NCBI GenBank assembly: GCA_900542835.1
Contig: UQPB01000065.1
Coordinates: 1-12,889, forward strand
Length of the DNA stretch: 12,889 bases
From: an uncultured Pelosinus sp.
GTDB lineage: Bacteria; Bacillota; Negativicutes; Sporomusales; Acetonemataceae
Direction of reading: 5' to 3'
In this document: positions 1 to 6,721 of the stretch, one piece after another
How positions within the stretch are numbered: position 1 is the first letter of the stretch
How the letters are laid out: each line of letters begins with the position of its first letter
Position numbers and translations under genes: made by a program
Notes under the pieces: model-generated
Seen by the model: the letters and a program-made list of their open reading frames with translations, nothing else
The model's database searches: none
What the model was told of the DNA's origin: nothing

Positions 1-330
1 CGGAGGGCACGGAGTTTCACGGAGGAGACAGGGACCTTTTTCCGCAGAGTACACCGAGGATCGCTGAGGGGCACAGAGGGGTATGGATAGTAATAAAAAA
101 TCCGTTTTTCCTCCGTGCCCTCCGTGTATCCTCTGTGGCCTCCGTGGAATCGTTCTCCTCAGAATTGACGAACCACAGAGGGCAGGGAGTTCACGGAGGG
201 AATAGGGAATCTTTTCCAGAGAGGACACCGAGGGTCGCCGAGGGGCACAGAGGGTTATGGATAGTAATAAAAAGTCCCATTTTCCTCCGTGCCCTCCGTG
301 TATCCTCTGTGGCCTCCGTGGAATCGTTCT
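1..330. repeat. Two tandem copies of a 174-base CCTCCGTG-rich inverted-repeat element
   Basis: Bases 106-156 and 280-330 are identical over 51 bases, and the segment containing GGATAGTAATAAAAA (from 82 and from 256) repeats with the same 174-base offset, so this is a tandem duplication. Each copy is an imperfect inverted repeat. In the first copy, bases 1-14 (CGGAGGGCACGGAG) are the exact reverse complement of 111-124. Within the right arm the octamer CCTCYGTG recurs about every 9-11 bases. The first copy probably starts left of the window. No credible gene lies here: the short open frames merely run through the repeat. A related third copy is at 2761-2880. Confidence 0.85.
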
Positions 331-336
331 TTCCAT

Positions 337-376
337 AAAAAAGAGGCAGCCTCAAATGTATTGAGACTGCCTCTTT
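337..376 (-). terminator. Factor-independent terminator downstream of cstA
   Basis: AAAGAGGCAG (340-349) pairs perfectly with CTGCCTCTTT (367-376), and inside it CTCAA (351-355) pairs with TTGAG (361-365) around the loop ATGTA. On the minus strand the stem is followed by six T residues (complement of 337-342), so it should end transcripts coming from cstA. The plus-strand side has only a short CTTT tract, so termination of rightward transcripts would be weaker. Confidence 0.85.
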
Positions 377-403
377 CCTATTCGCAGCACTTGCTTTGTT
401 AGG

Positions 404-435
404 CCATTGCGGAACTCTTGGCGCTTTAGCGCCTT
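404..435. repeat. Fragment of the GGCGCTTTAGCGCCTT repeat family
   Basis: Contains the perfect hairpin GGCGC-TTTA-GCGCC (420-433). The segment from CCATTGC (404) to GCGCCTT matches 12804-12836 near the other end of the window, with one single-base gap and a few mismatches. The two sites are therefore copies of one dispersed intergenic element. Confidence 0.6.
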
Positions 436-471
436 AGCGTTGGCCACTAGACGAGGCTTTATCAATGACTG

Positions 472-489
472 AGGCGGTTTTAGCCGCCT
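472..489 (-). other. Hairpin spanning the cstA stop codon
   Basis: AGGCGG (472-477) and CCGCCT (484-489) form a 6-bp stem whose loop contains the cstA stop codon (TAA, 480-482 on the minus strand). There is no T tract after it, so it is not a terminator by itself. It may protect the mRNA 3' end ahead of the terminator at 337-376. Confidence 0.35.
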
Positions 490-2177
490 TTGACGCGGTG
501 ATATGCAGTCGTGGCAGCCGTATCGACCAGCTTACGGATACTGGTCGATGCGATCAGCAGTGCCAGCGTAATCAGCGCCGCTGCCACAACCAGCTGCAGC
601 CCGTCGGTCAGCAGCGAAAAATTGCCGCCGTTCAACAATTTGTGGACAATACCATAAACCGACATGAGCAGCGCCGTAATGGTTGCGACGAACATAAACG
701 CCATGGGAATGTACAGCATTTTCCCCTGTCGTCCGGTCGCCTTCAAAAACACCGACAAGGCGATCAGCACCAGCGCTGAACACAGTTGATTAGCGGCGCC
801 GAACAACGGCCAGACATTCATATAGCCCCCGAGGCAAAGCAGATAACCAAAAAACAAGGTAATCAGCGTCGCGAAGTATTTATCGGTCAGCAGCCGCCGC
901 AGCGGCGTCATTTGGCGGCGGTCGGCGGTATCGCCGATAAAAAACTCCTGGAAGCACATGCGGCCGATGCGGCCGACTGAATCCAGCGTTGTCAAAGCCA
1001 AGGCGGATACGCACATAGTAACAATACAGGTAGCAATAAATTCAGGCAGTCCGAACATAGCCAGAAAACCGCCGACTGAGGCGGAAAAAATCTGAAAAGG
1101 AGTTCCCTTTGGCATAACGCCGCCACTGGCGGCAGCGCCAACGACAATTAAAGCGACAACTGCCAGCACCGTTTCCACCAGCATTGCCCCATATCCCACA
1201 AACAGCATATCTTTTTCGTTGGCAATCGTCTTCGAAGAGGTACCGGAGGAGACCAGGCTGTGGAAACCGGATACCGCTCCGCAGGCAATGGTAATAAACA
1301 GGATCGGAAACATCGGCTTGTCGTTAATGACAAAGCCGGTAAATGCCGGCAGCTCAATTGTCGGATTGGTAAATACCACCCCCAGGACACCGCTGGCAAT
1401 CATCCCCAGCAGCAGGAACGAGCTCAAATAGTCCCGCGGCTCCATCAGCAGCCACATAGGCATGACGGCAGCCATAAACATATAAGCAAAAACAATATAA
1501 ATCCAGGTCATTTTACCGAAATAAAGCGGGTTAGTGATGCCGGCGGCCAGCATGCAAATGATCAGCAAAATACCGACAGCCAGCTTGCTTTTTTCCGACA
1601 AGGGACAGCGTTTTAAAAACAGGCCGAAACCAATCGCAACCACAATATACAGCATGGAGATAGAAGCCGCGGCGGCATTAGGCGTCTGCAGCGCGCCGCC
1701 GGCGCCAAAGCCGTTGAAGGTACTGCCGACAATATCGGCAAAAGCGGCAATGATCAGCAGGGTGAACAGCCAGGAAAACAGCAAAAACAGTTGTTTGCCC
1801 GTCCTGCCAATATATTTCTCTATCAACATGCCAATCGATTTGCCGTCGTTTTTGACCGAGGCGTACAAGGCGGTAAAATCCTGCACTGCGCCAAAGAAAA
1901 TGCCGCCAATCAGCAGCCAGGCCATGACCGGCGCCCAGCCGAACATAGCAGCGATAATCGGTCCGGTTACAGGGCCGGCGCCGGCGATTGATGAAAACTG
2001 GTGAGCGAAAACGGAAAACCGGGACGAAGGCACATAATCATTGCCATCTTCAAATCGATACGCCGGCGTTCTGGCCGCGGGATCAATCCCCCACAGCCTG
2101 CTCAGCCAGCGGCCGTAGAAATAGTAGCCGGCTGCGCAAACCAATAGTGCGATTCCTAGCAGAGTCAATCCGTTCAT
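480..2177 (-). CDS. cstA: CstA-family carbon starvation transporter
   Basis: A polytopic inner-membrane protein of 565 residues with about 15-16 hydrophobic segments. The N-terminal part carries the family hallmark: DGNDYVPSSRFSVFAHQF followed by SIAGAGPVTGP. The length fits the shorter Gram-positive type of CstA rather than the roughly 700-residue E. coli CstA/BtsT. Characterised CstA relatives take up peptides or pyruvate; the substrate here is not readable from sequence. The start is placed at the ATG at 2177, which follows AAAGGA (2186-2191) by 8 nt. An in-frame ATG at 2186 would overlap that ribosome binding site and is unlikely. The gene is monocistronic, with its own promoter and T-box leader upstream (2241-2634) and a terminator downstream (337-376). 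This suggests control by uncharged tRNA, so amino-acid or peptide import is the favoured role (inference). Confidence 0.93.
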   Translation of the reverse strand: MNGLTLLGIALLVCAAGYYFYGRWLSRLWGIDPAARTPAYRFEDGNDYVPSSRFSVFAHQFSSIAGAGPVTGPIIAAMFGWAPVMAWLLIGGIFFGAVQDFTALYASVKNDGKSIGMLIEKYIGRTGKQLFLLFSWLFTLLIIAAFADIVGSTFNGFGAGGALQTPNAAAASISMLYIVVAIGFGLFLKRCPLSEKSKLAVGILLIICMLAAGITNPLYFGKMTWIYIVFAYMFMAAVMPMWLLMEPRDYLSSFLLLGMIASGVLGVVFTNPTIELPAFTGFVINDKPMFPILFITIACGAVSGFHSLVSSGTSSKTIANEKDMLFVGYGAMLVETVLAVVALIVVGAAASGGVMPKGTPFQIFSASVGGFLAMFGLPEFIATCIVTMCVSALALTTLDSVGRIGRMCFQEFFIGDTADRRQMTPLRRLLTDKYFATLITLFFGYLLCLGGYMNVWPLFGAANQLCSALVLIALSVFLKATGRQGKMLYIPMAFMFVATITALLMSVYGIVHKLLNGGNFSLLTDGLQLVVAAALITLALLIASTSIRKLVDTAATTAYHRVKGG

Positions 2178-2185
2178 TGTTGTCA

Positions 2186-2191
2186 TCCTTT
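2186..2191 (-). promoter_or_regulatory. Ribosome binding site deciding the cstA start
   Basis: AAAGGA on the minus strand lies 8 nt before the ATG at 2177. It includes the first base of the alternative ATG at 2186, which argues against that codon as the start. Confidence 0.7.
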
Positions 2192-2241
2192 CCTATTAAT
2201 GATCAGTGTTTGGGCTGACGGATCGCATAGATCGTCCGTAT

Positions 2242-2289
2242 AAAAAAGCCCTCGTCCCCGACATGCCGCACATGTCTGAAGACGAAGGC
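2242..2289 (-). terminator. T-box-controlled leader terminator of cstA
   Basis: GCCTTCGTC (2289-2281) pairs with GACGAGGGC (2256-2248) through nine pairs, one of them G-U. An inner helix pairs GACATG (2276-2271) with CATGTC (2265-2260) around TGCGG. Six T residues (2247-2242) follow. It competes with the T-box antiterminator for the CCTTCGTC segment. Confidence 0.88.
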
Positions 2290-2296
2290 CTAGCCT

Positions 2297-2311
2297 CCGC
2301 GTTACCACTTC
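2297..2311 (-). promoter_or_regulatory. T-box motif (tRNA acceptor-end binding bulge)
   Basis: GAAGTGGTAACGCGG read on the minus strand. The UGGU segment can pair with the ACCA end of an uncharged tRNA. The usual ACC of the motif is replaced by AAC. Confidence 0.8.
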
Positions 2312-2605
2312 AATTGCTGATTATTTCAGCCATCTCTGCCGTATCAGGTTACCCGAATACGCGCCCTGTTAACGACGGGAAGCCGGAACCGCCTACTGAG
2401 TAGCTGTCACCCCTAACGCTATCAACCGGCGGCAACGTCAACCGCTAGCGGGACCGGATAGAGGCCGTACTGGATTCAGCATTCTGCTCAGAGAGGATAG
2501 ATCGTGGGCCATTCCGCCGCCTCGCACCAACCGGCGGCTCTCTGCCGGAAAGGATTCACGCTTTTTGTTCTCATCATCGCATTTATTATTATAATATTAG
2601 ATTGT

Positions 2606-2634
2606 AATATAGCACCAATATGTTTTTTTGTCAA
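2606..2634 (-). promoter_or_regulatory. Housekeeping promoter of the T-box-cstA transcript
   Basis: A perfect -35 box TTGACA (2634-2629), a 17-nt spacer, and the -10 box TATATT (2611-2606), one mismatch from TATAAT. Transcription should begin around 2599, about 10 nt before the first recognisable stem I sequence. The strong promoter fits regulation by premature termination rather than by initiation. Confidence 0.85.
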
Positions 2635-2760
2635 CTGCGCTTCCAGTGCTTAGAGACATCTGTTTTTTTCACGTTCCATGCAAAACAATGAAAAGAGTAA
2701 CAGACTCGCCTGCTGGTGCAAAAATGCAGCTAAAGCGTTAGCCGCAGGGGAATGACCTGG

Positions 2761-2880
2761 CCACGGAGGTTTCACGGAGTAAAGAATACCTTGGCGGCGT
2801 CCGCAGGACGCTTGGCGCCTTGGCGGTTTAAAAAAACGTCTCCCTCCGTGGTTCCTCCGTGTACTCCGTGAATCGTCCTT
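2761..2880. repeat. Third, diverged copy of the CCTCCGTG inverted-repeat element
   Basis: The left arm has CCACGGAGG (2761-2769) and CACGGAGT (2773-2780). The right arm has CCTCCGTGG (2843-2851), CCTCCGTG (2854-2861) and ACTCCGTG (2863-2870), ending GAATCGTCCTTCC. The copies at 1-330 end similarly, in GGAATCGTTCT. The middle differs: it holds the perfect hairpin GCGTCC-GCA-GGACGC (2797-2811) and a GGCGCCTTGGCGG segment. In the 328-base gene-free stretch 2641-2968 this element and the palindrome at 2903-2920 are the only structures seen; 2641-2760 shows nothing recognisable. Confidence 0.75.
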
Positions 2881-2902
2881 CCCTCTGCTTTTGCCAAACG
2901 TT

Positions 2903-2920
2903 GCAAACGCAAGCGTTTGC
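2903..2920. other. Palindrome downstream of the RraA-like gene
   Basis: GCAAACG-CAAG-CGTTTGC is a perfect 7-bp inverted repeat 49 bases after the RraA-like stop codon. No T tract follows on the minus strand, so it is at best a weak terminator. Its AAACG...CGTTT symmetry also resembles LacI-family operators. A further CAAACG lies just to the left (about 2895). Confidence 0.4.
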
Positions 2921-2968
2921 CTGGAGGGGAACACCGGATCCGGGACTAAACTCGTGCAAAAATGGTTT

Positions 2969-3628
2969 TCACAGTACGCCGAATTTGGCATAAGCGTCCG
3001 CGACTTTCATCCCTTCGTTTCTAATCGCGTCCCTGACCTGGTTCTCGGCACTTACTTTCTGCAGTGCCCGCTCAATAACCTCTGCCGCTACTGCCGCCGG
3101 AATAACGACAATGCCATCAATGTCGCCGAAAATAAAATCTCCCGGCTGTACGGTAACACCGCCGCATTCGATAGGGGTGTCGCATTCGATGACTTCGTTG
3201 CGGCCAAGCGAATCCGTCGGCCGCATTCCCCGCGAGAAGAGGGGAAATTGCATTTCAATGATCTTACGGGAATCACGGCTGAGGCCGTCAATCACCGCAC
3301 CGCGGCCGCCACGGGCGCGGGTGGCGGTGGACAACAGCTCGCCCCAAAAGGCGGATCGGGTAGACCCTCCCAGCGCGGCGACAAAAATTTCGCCGGGCCC
3401 GATGGCATCAAGAACATCAATCAGCTTGGCATAGGGCTTGTCCGGCATCCGGTTGACATCCGCCGCCATCACCGTCTTTGCCCTGCCAAACAGCACCATC
3501 TCGTCGCGCAGCGGCCGGATCGCCGGATCCATCGTTTGCCGCCGGTAGCCGAGCGAGTCCAGGATATCGGAAATCACGGCTGAATAAAGCTTGCTTTCAA
3601 TCTCCCGGTAATTACATTCAAATGACAT
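2969..3628 (-). CDS. RraA-like aldolase/decarboxylase (HMG/CHA aldolase family)
   Basis: A soluble protein of 219 residues, the usual family length. It shows the conserved GGSTRSAFWGELLS segment (about 87-100) and the metal/substrate site DGLSRD (about 114-119, with Arg118-Asp119). PLFSRGMRPTDSLGR (about 129-143) and PGDFIFGDIDGIVVIP (about 162-177) follow. Characterised relatives are divalent-metal-dependent 4-hydroxy-4-methyl-2-oxoglutarate / 4-carboxy-4-hydroxy-2-oxoadipate aldolases with oxaloacetate decarboxylase activity. Others are the RraA regulators of RNase E. The FSRG...DSxGR type is the metabolic one (family knowledge). The start at 3628 is chosen because AAGGAGG (3636-3642) sits 7 nt before it; a longer frame back to 3685 lacks such a site. 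It lies 72 nt after tctA and is probably the last gene of the TTT operon, acting on the imported carboxylate or a 2-oxo acid derived from it. Confidence 0.88.
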   Translation of the reverse strand: MSFECNYREIESKLYSAVISDILDSLGYRRQTMDPAIRPLRDEMVLFGRAKTVMAADVNRMPDKPYAKLIDVLDAIGPGEIFVAALGGSTRSAFWGELLSTATRARGGRGAVIDGLSRDSRKIIEMQFPLFSRGMRPTDSLGRNEVIECDTPIECGGVTVQPGDFIFGDIDGIVVIPAAVAAEVIERALQKVSAENQVRDAIRNEGMKVADAYAKFGVL

Positions 3629-3635
3629 GCCGTCG

Positions 3636-3642
3636 CCTCCTT
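3636..3642 (-). promoter_or_regulatory. Ribosome binding site of the RraA-like gene
   Basis: AAGGAGG, an almost full anti-16S match, 7 nt before the ATG at 3628. It sets the start 19 codons inside the longest open frame. Confidence 0.85.
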
Positions 3643-3700
3643 CCATTTCGTTTATTGCGCTTTTATCAAGCTGCGCCGCGGGCATTAAGCAGTGCTTTAC

Positions 3701-5206
3701 CTAGACCTCAAAATCGTCAGCCAGCATGCCGCGTTTATTCTTGATACCGGCGACGATGCCGACCAGCAGCAGGATAATCGCCAGCACAAGCATTGTGCCA
3801 GCAATCGGCCGCTGAAAAAAGCCGAAGAAGTTGCCCTTAAAGTACATCAGCGACTGCAACAGCGAGCTTTCGATCAGTTTCCCCAGTACAAAAGTCAATA
3901 CAACCGGCGCCATTGGGATGTCAATTTTCTTCATTAGGTAGCCCAGCACGCCAAACACGATCATCACCCAGATATCCCAGACGCTGCCGCTGACGCTGTA
4001 GGCGCCCAGCACGGAAACAATAACAATAACCGGATACAGGATCTTGGCGGGGACAGTGGCGATCCGCCCCCACATTCCCGCCATTGGCAGGTTCATGATC
4101 AGCAGCATAAAATTGCCGATAAACATACTGGCGATAACCGCCCAGACAAAATCGGCGTTGCTCTGGAACAGGGCCGGCCCCGGCGTCAGTCCATGCATGA
4201 TAAACGCTCCAAACAGAACGGCTATTGTCGGTGAACTGGGAATTCCCAGGGTAAACAACGGGATAAGCGCCGCGCCGCAATAGGCGTTGTTAGCAGTCTC
4301 CGGCCCGGCAACGCCCTCAATGGCGCCCTTGCCGAACCGCGACGGATCTTTCGCCAGCTTCTTCTCCAGCGTATAGGATAAAATCGCCGGGATGACAGAG
4401 TTTGAGCCGGGAATCAGACCGGTCAGGAAGCCCAGCCCGGTGCCGCGGCTGATGGCCATCAACGTCGGCTTCCACTCGTGCCGCTCCGGCAGCAGCTTGC
4501 CTACTTTCGGCGGTTTATCGGCGCTGGTGGAAGTCTCCAGTCCCAGCAAGACTTCCGAAATTCCGAAGAGGCCCATGGCAATCGTGACAAAATCAAAGCC
4601 TTCCATCAGATGCGGTTCGCCAAAGGTAAACCGCAGCGCGCCGGAGATAGGATCCATACCGATCAGCGACAGCAGCAGCCCGAACACCGCCGCAATGGCG
4701 CCGCGAATAATCGATTTTCCCATTAGGCCGACTACCATCACCAGTCCCAGCAGCATTAGTGCAAAAAACTCGGGCGGACCAAATTTTAATGCCAGATCGG
4801 CCAGCGGCGGTCCGATAAAAACCAGACCGATAATCGCAATAGTACCACCGATAAAAGAGCCGATGCCGGCAACGCCGAGAGCTGTCCCGGCGCGGCCCTG
4901 TCTGGCCATCGGGTAGCCGTCGAAGCAGGTGGTGACAGAAGCGGCTTCGCCCGGCGTATTAATCAGCACCGAGGTGACCGTGCCGCCATAAAGAGAGCCG
5001 TAATAAATGCCTGACAGCATAATAATAGCGGGAATCGGCTCCATGGAAAACGTGATTGGCAGCAGCAGTGCCGTACCGGTAGTCGGTCCCAGACCGGGCA
5101 GCACGCCCACCAGCATGCCGATCGTAACGCCAAGCAGGCAATACCACAGATTCCAGCCTTCCATGGCTGTCATAAAACCTTGAAGCAACGGTAAAAAAGC
5201 GTCCAT
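3701..5206 (-). CDS. tctA: Tripartite tricarboxylate transporter, large membrane subunit TctA
   Basis: A 501-residue protein with about a dozen membrane segments, the standard TctA length. It carries both family signatures: the glycine-rich GMLVGVLPGLGPTTG (about 30-44) and YGGTVTSVLINTPGE (about 73-87). An internal related segment, GLIPGSNSVIPAILSY, fits the known two-fold repeat of TctA. TctA forms the translocation channel with TctB and receives substrate from the periplasmic binding protein TctC. Known substrates of the family include citrate, tricarballylate, tartrate and aromatic carboxylates. The ATG at 5206 lies 11 nt after the tctB stop, and its AGGGGGA ribosome binding site overlaps the TAG of tctB, so translational coupling is likely. 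Confidence 0.95.
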   Translation of the reverse strand: MDAFLPLLQGFMTAMEGWNLWYCLLGVTIGMLVGVLPGLGPTTGTALLLPITFSMEPIPAIIMLSGIYYGSLYGGTVTSVLINTPGEAASVTTCFDGYPMARQGRAGTALGVAGIGSFIGGTIAIIGLVFIGPPLADLALKFGPPEFFALMLLGLVMVVGLMGKSIIRGAIAAVFGLLLSLIGMDPISGALRFTFGEPHLMEGFDFVTIAMGLFGISEVLLGLETSTSADKPPKVGKLLPERHEWKPTLMAISRGTGLGFLTGLIPGSNSVIPAILSYTLEKKLAKDPSRFGKGAIEGVAGPETANNAYCGAALIPLFTLGIPSSPTIAVLFGAFIMHGLTPGPALFQSNADFVWAVIASMFIGNFMLLIMNLPMAGMWGRIATVPAKILYPVIVIVSVLGAYSVSGSVWDIWVMIVFGVLGYLMKKIDIPMAPVVLTFVLGKLIESSLLQSLMYFKGNFFGFFQRPIAGTMLVLAIILLLVGIVAGIKNKRGMLADDFEV

Positions 5207-5217
5207 ATGCGATCCCC

Positions 5218-5670
5218 CTACCAGCCGAATTCATTGACAGGGAGCGAAACTCCCAGCAGCGACTGAAAAATAAAGAATAAGAGCAGCGAGGTGGCGACAG
5301 ATATCCCCAGTGCCATATACCATTTATAGGCCCGCATAAACATGATAAACAGCAGGATGCTGCCAGAAATGACAAATCCCAAATCATCGACAACCAAAGG
5401 GAAAATGACCACACCGCAGACCGTCATCAGAATATCGCGGCGGGCCGCGGTATCACGCGGCAGGATATCGCCAATATCAATGACTTCCCGCTTAAATGAA
5501 CTCCACAAATAACAAATGGCGAGCACAATCAGGATCCCGCTGAGCCAAAGCGGAAAAAATCCCGGTCCGGGGCCAAGCCGGGTGGAATAATCAAGCTCCA
5601 GCGACTGGCTGAAGATGACGGCTGCAAATCCCAGTATAGCGAGCCCCGCCCAAATGCCAGCGTTTCTCAC
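5218..5670 (-). CDS. tctB: Tripartite tricarboxylate transporter, small membrane subunit TctB
   Basis: A 150-residue protein with four hydrophobic segments. It opens with RNAGIWAGLAILGFAAVIF, then LGPGPGFFPLWLSGIL, a short charged cytoplasmic stretch and two further membrane pairs. Length, topology and the GPGFFP motif fit TctB, the poorly conserved small subunit. Its position between TctC and TctA settles the call. The start is taken as GTG at 5670, 8 nt after AAAAGGAG (5679-5686). The in-frame ATG at 5676 leaves only 2 nt of spacing, and the longer frame to 5775 would run back into tctC. A strong hairpin (5719-5741) separates it from tctC. Confidence 0.9.
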   Translation of the reverse strand: MRNAGIWAGLAILGFAAVIFSQSLELDYSTRLGPGPGFFPLWLSGILIVLAICYLWSSFKREVIDIGDILPRDTAARRDILMTVCGVVIFPLVVDDLGFVISGSILLFIMFMRAYKWYMALGISVATSLLLFFIFQSLLGVSLPVNEFGW

Positions 5671-5678
5671 GTACATCA

Positions 5679-5686
5679 CTCCTTTT
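5679..5686 (-). promoter_or_regulatory. Ribosome binding site deciding the GTG start of tctB
   Basis: AAAAGGAG stands 8 nt before GTG (5670) but only 2 nt before the in-frame ATG (5676). This favours the GTG start. Confidence 0.7.
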
Positions 5687-5718
5687 GTCAGCATCCGCCG
5701 CTGCGGCAGGAAACAGAA

Positions 5719-5741
5719 GGGCGAAGATCCTGTCTTCGCCC
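5719..5741 (-). terminator. Intercistronic hairpin between tctC and tctB
   Basis: GGGCGAAGA and TCTTCGCCC form a perfect 9-bp stem with a 5-nt loop, lying 12-34 nt after the tctC stop. On the minus strand it is followed by a broken T-rich stretch (TTCTGTTT). It is therefore probably a leaky terminator or an mRNA 3'-end stabiliser that keeps binding-protein transcripts in excess over the membrane subunits. Confidence 0.6.
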
Positions 5742-5752
5742 TCGCATCAGGC

Positions 5753-6721
5753 CTATTTCTTTTTGCCGGCCTCAATCACTGGCCCAAGGACCTTGACGTC
5801 ATTTTCGAGGAATTGTTTATACTCGGTGGCATTTTTATAATCAATGCCCAAATAGGTTTTATTCATAAAGTCCACAAACTTGGCGTCCTGCACCGCTTTA
5901 GCCACAGCCTCCTCAAGCACCTTGGCGACTGCGTCCGGCGTCGCTGCGGGAACGGCAATACCGCGGTAGGTGCCGGTCTGAACGTCAAAGCCTTTCTCTT
6001 TCAGGGTCGGAACATCTTTCAGACCGTCAAAGCGCTTATCAGCCATGACCGCCAGCGGCCGCAGCTTGCCGGCTTCAATTTGCGCCTTCACCTCACCGGG
6101 TCCGTACATGCCGAAATCGGCCCGGCCGCCAAGAATTTCGGTAATTGCCGGTGCGGCGCCGTTAAACGGAATCGTAACAAATTTCATGCCCGTGGACTGA
6201 GAGAACTGCAACGCGTAGAAATTCGGCGTTACCGACGCGGCAAAGTTCAGGTGATCCGGCTTTGCCTTCATATCGGCCATCAGGTCTTCAATCGTTTTAT
6301 ATTTGGAATCGGTGGATACAACGATAACCGTGGGATCGGTATTGATATTGGCAATCAGCTTGAAATCAAACGTTTTGAAGGGAGCCTGTCCCTGTAACGG
6401 CAGCGAGACCAATTCACGGGTAACCATGGTCAGCGTATAACCGTCAGCTTTGGCCTTCAGACCTTCCGCCATGCCGACAGCACCGCCGCCGCCGGTCTTG
6501 TTGACGACAACAACATCCTGCTTAAGCACACCCTTTAATGCCTCGGCAAACGCGCGGCCAACCGCATCGGTGCCGCCGCCGGCCGCAAACGGAACAATCA
6601 GTTCGATCGGCTTGGTCGGGTATTTGGGCTCTTCTTTCTTGGCGGTTTGCGAGCCGCAGCCTGCAGCGGCGACGGAGAGCAGCAGCAGCGCCGCCAGCAA
6701 TATTGAAAGCGATTTTTTCAT
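5753..6721 (-). CDS. tctC: TctC-type carboxylate-binding lipoprotein
   Basis: A 322-residue extracytoplasmic solute receptor of the TTT family (Bug/TctC type). Residues 1-21 are a lipoprotein signal (MKKS, hydrophobic core, then AAAGC), with Cys22 as the lipidation site and a short KK/EE linker after it. The mature part begins YPTKPIELIVPFAAGGGTD, the conserved first strand and glycine-rich ligand loop. DGYTLTM, NFAAS and GGRADFGMYGPGE follow at the expected places. It should capture a carboxylate outside the membrane and deliver it to TctA/TctB. The ATG at 6721 lies 8 nt after GAGGAGGAG (6730-6738), a very strong ribosome binding site that suits a highly expressed receptor. First gene of the tctCBA-RraA group; the ligand is not predictable from sequence. 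Confidence 0.95.
   Translation of the reverse strand: MKKSLSILLAALLLLSVAAAGCGSQTAKKEEPKYPTKPIELIVPFAAGGGTDAVGRAFAEALKGVLKQDVVVVNKTGGGGAVGMAEGLKAKADGYTLTMVTRELVSLPLQGQAPFKTFDFKLIANINTDPTVIVVSTDSKYKTIEDLMADMKAKPDHLNFAASVTPNFYALQFSQSTGMKFVTIPFNGAAPAITEILGGRADFGMYGPGEVKAQIEAGKLRPLAVMADKRFDGLKDVPTLKEKGFDVQTGTYRGIAVPAATPDAVAKVLEEAVAKAVQDAKFVDFMNKTYLGIDYKNATEYKQFLENDVKVLGPVIEAGKKK

Larger units (their letters stand above)
2241..2590 (-). ncRNA. T-box leader riboswitch controlling cstA
   Basis: Minus-strand leader RNA with T-box architecture. Stem I (about 2590-2460) has an apical hairpin, AGAGAGCC through GGUUGGUGCGAGGCGGC, closely resembling the usual AGAGAGCC...GGUGCGA distal loop. It also has a kink-turn-like pair, GAUGAUGAGA and UCUCUGAGC. 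The T-box sequence AAGTGGTAACGCGG lies at 2310-2297; the consensus is AGGGTGGNACCGCG, so ACC is AAC here. In the antiterminator GAAG (2311-2308) can pair with CUUC, and ACG/AGG with CCU/CGU. The CCTTCGTC strand used for this is also the 5' arm of the terminator that follows, so the two folds exclude each other. The UGGU bulge fits a tRNA whose discriminator base is A. The specifier codon is ambiguous (CUA, UAU or AUC near 2501-2492). Confidence 0.9.

Noticed and set aside
1..330. A possible CRISPR array in the repeated left end
   Set aside because: There are only two 174-base units with no short repeats separated by unique equal-length spacers, and no cas gene is in the window.
135..338. A 67-codon open frame in the left repeats
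   Set aside because: It simply reads through the tandem repeat units, and its peptide repeats with them. There is no ribosome binding site.
480..2880. cstA as cargo of a composite transposon
   Set aside because: The flanking repeats encode no transposase, and no target-site duplication was found. The gene's composition looks like that of its neighbours.
2650..2991. A 113-codon minus-strand open frame between cstA and the RraA-like gene
   Set aside because: It runs across the third repeat copy and the palindrome, has no recognisable motif, and overlaps the end of the RraA-like gene.
5615..6397. A 260-codon open frame on the plus strand opposite tctC and tctB
   Set aside because: It is antisense to two clearly recognised genes, has no domain-like composition or good ribosome binding site, and is explained by codon bias of the true strand.
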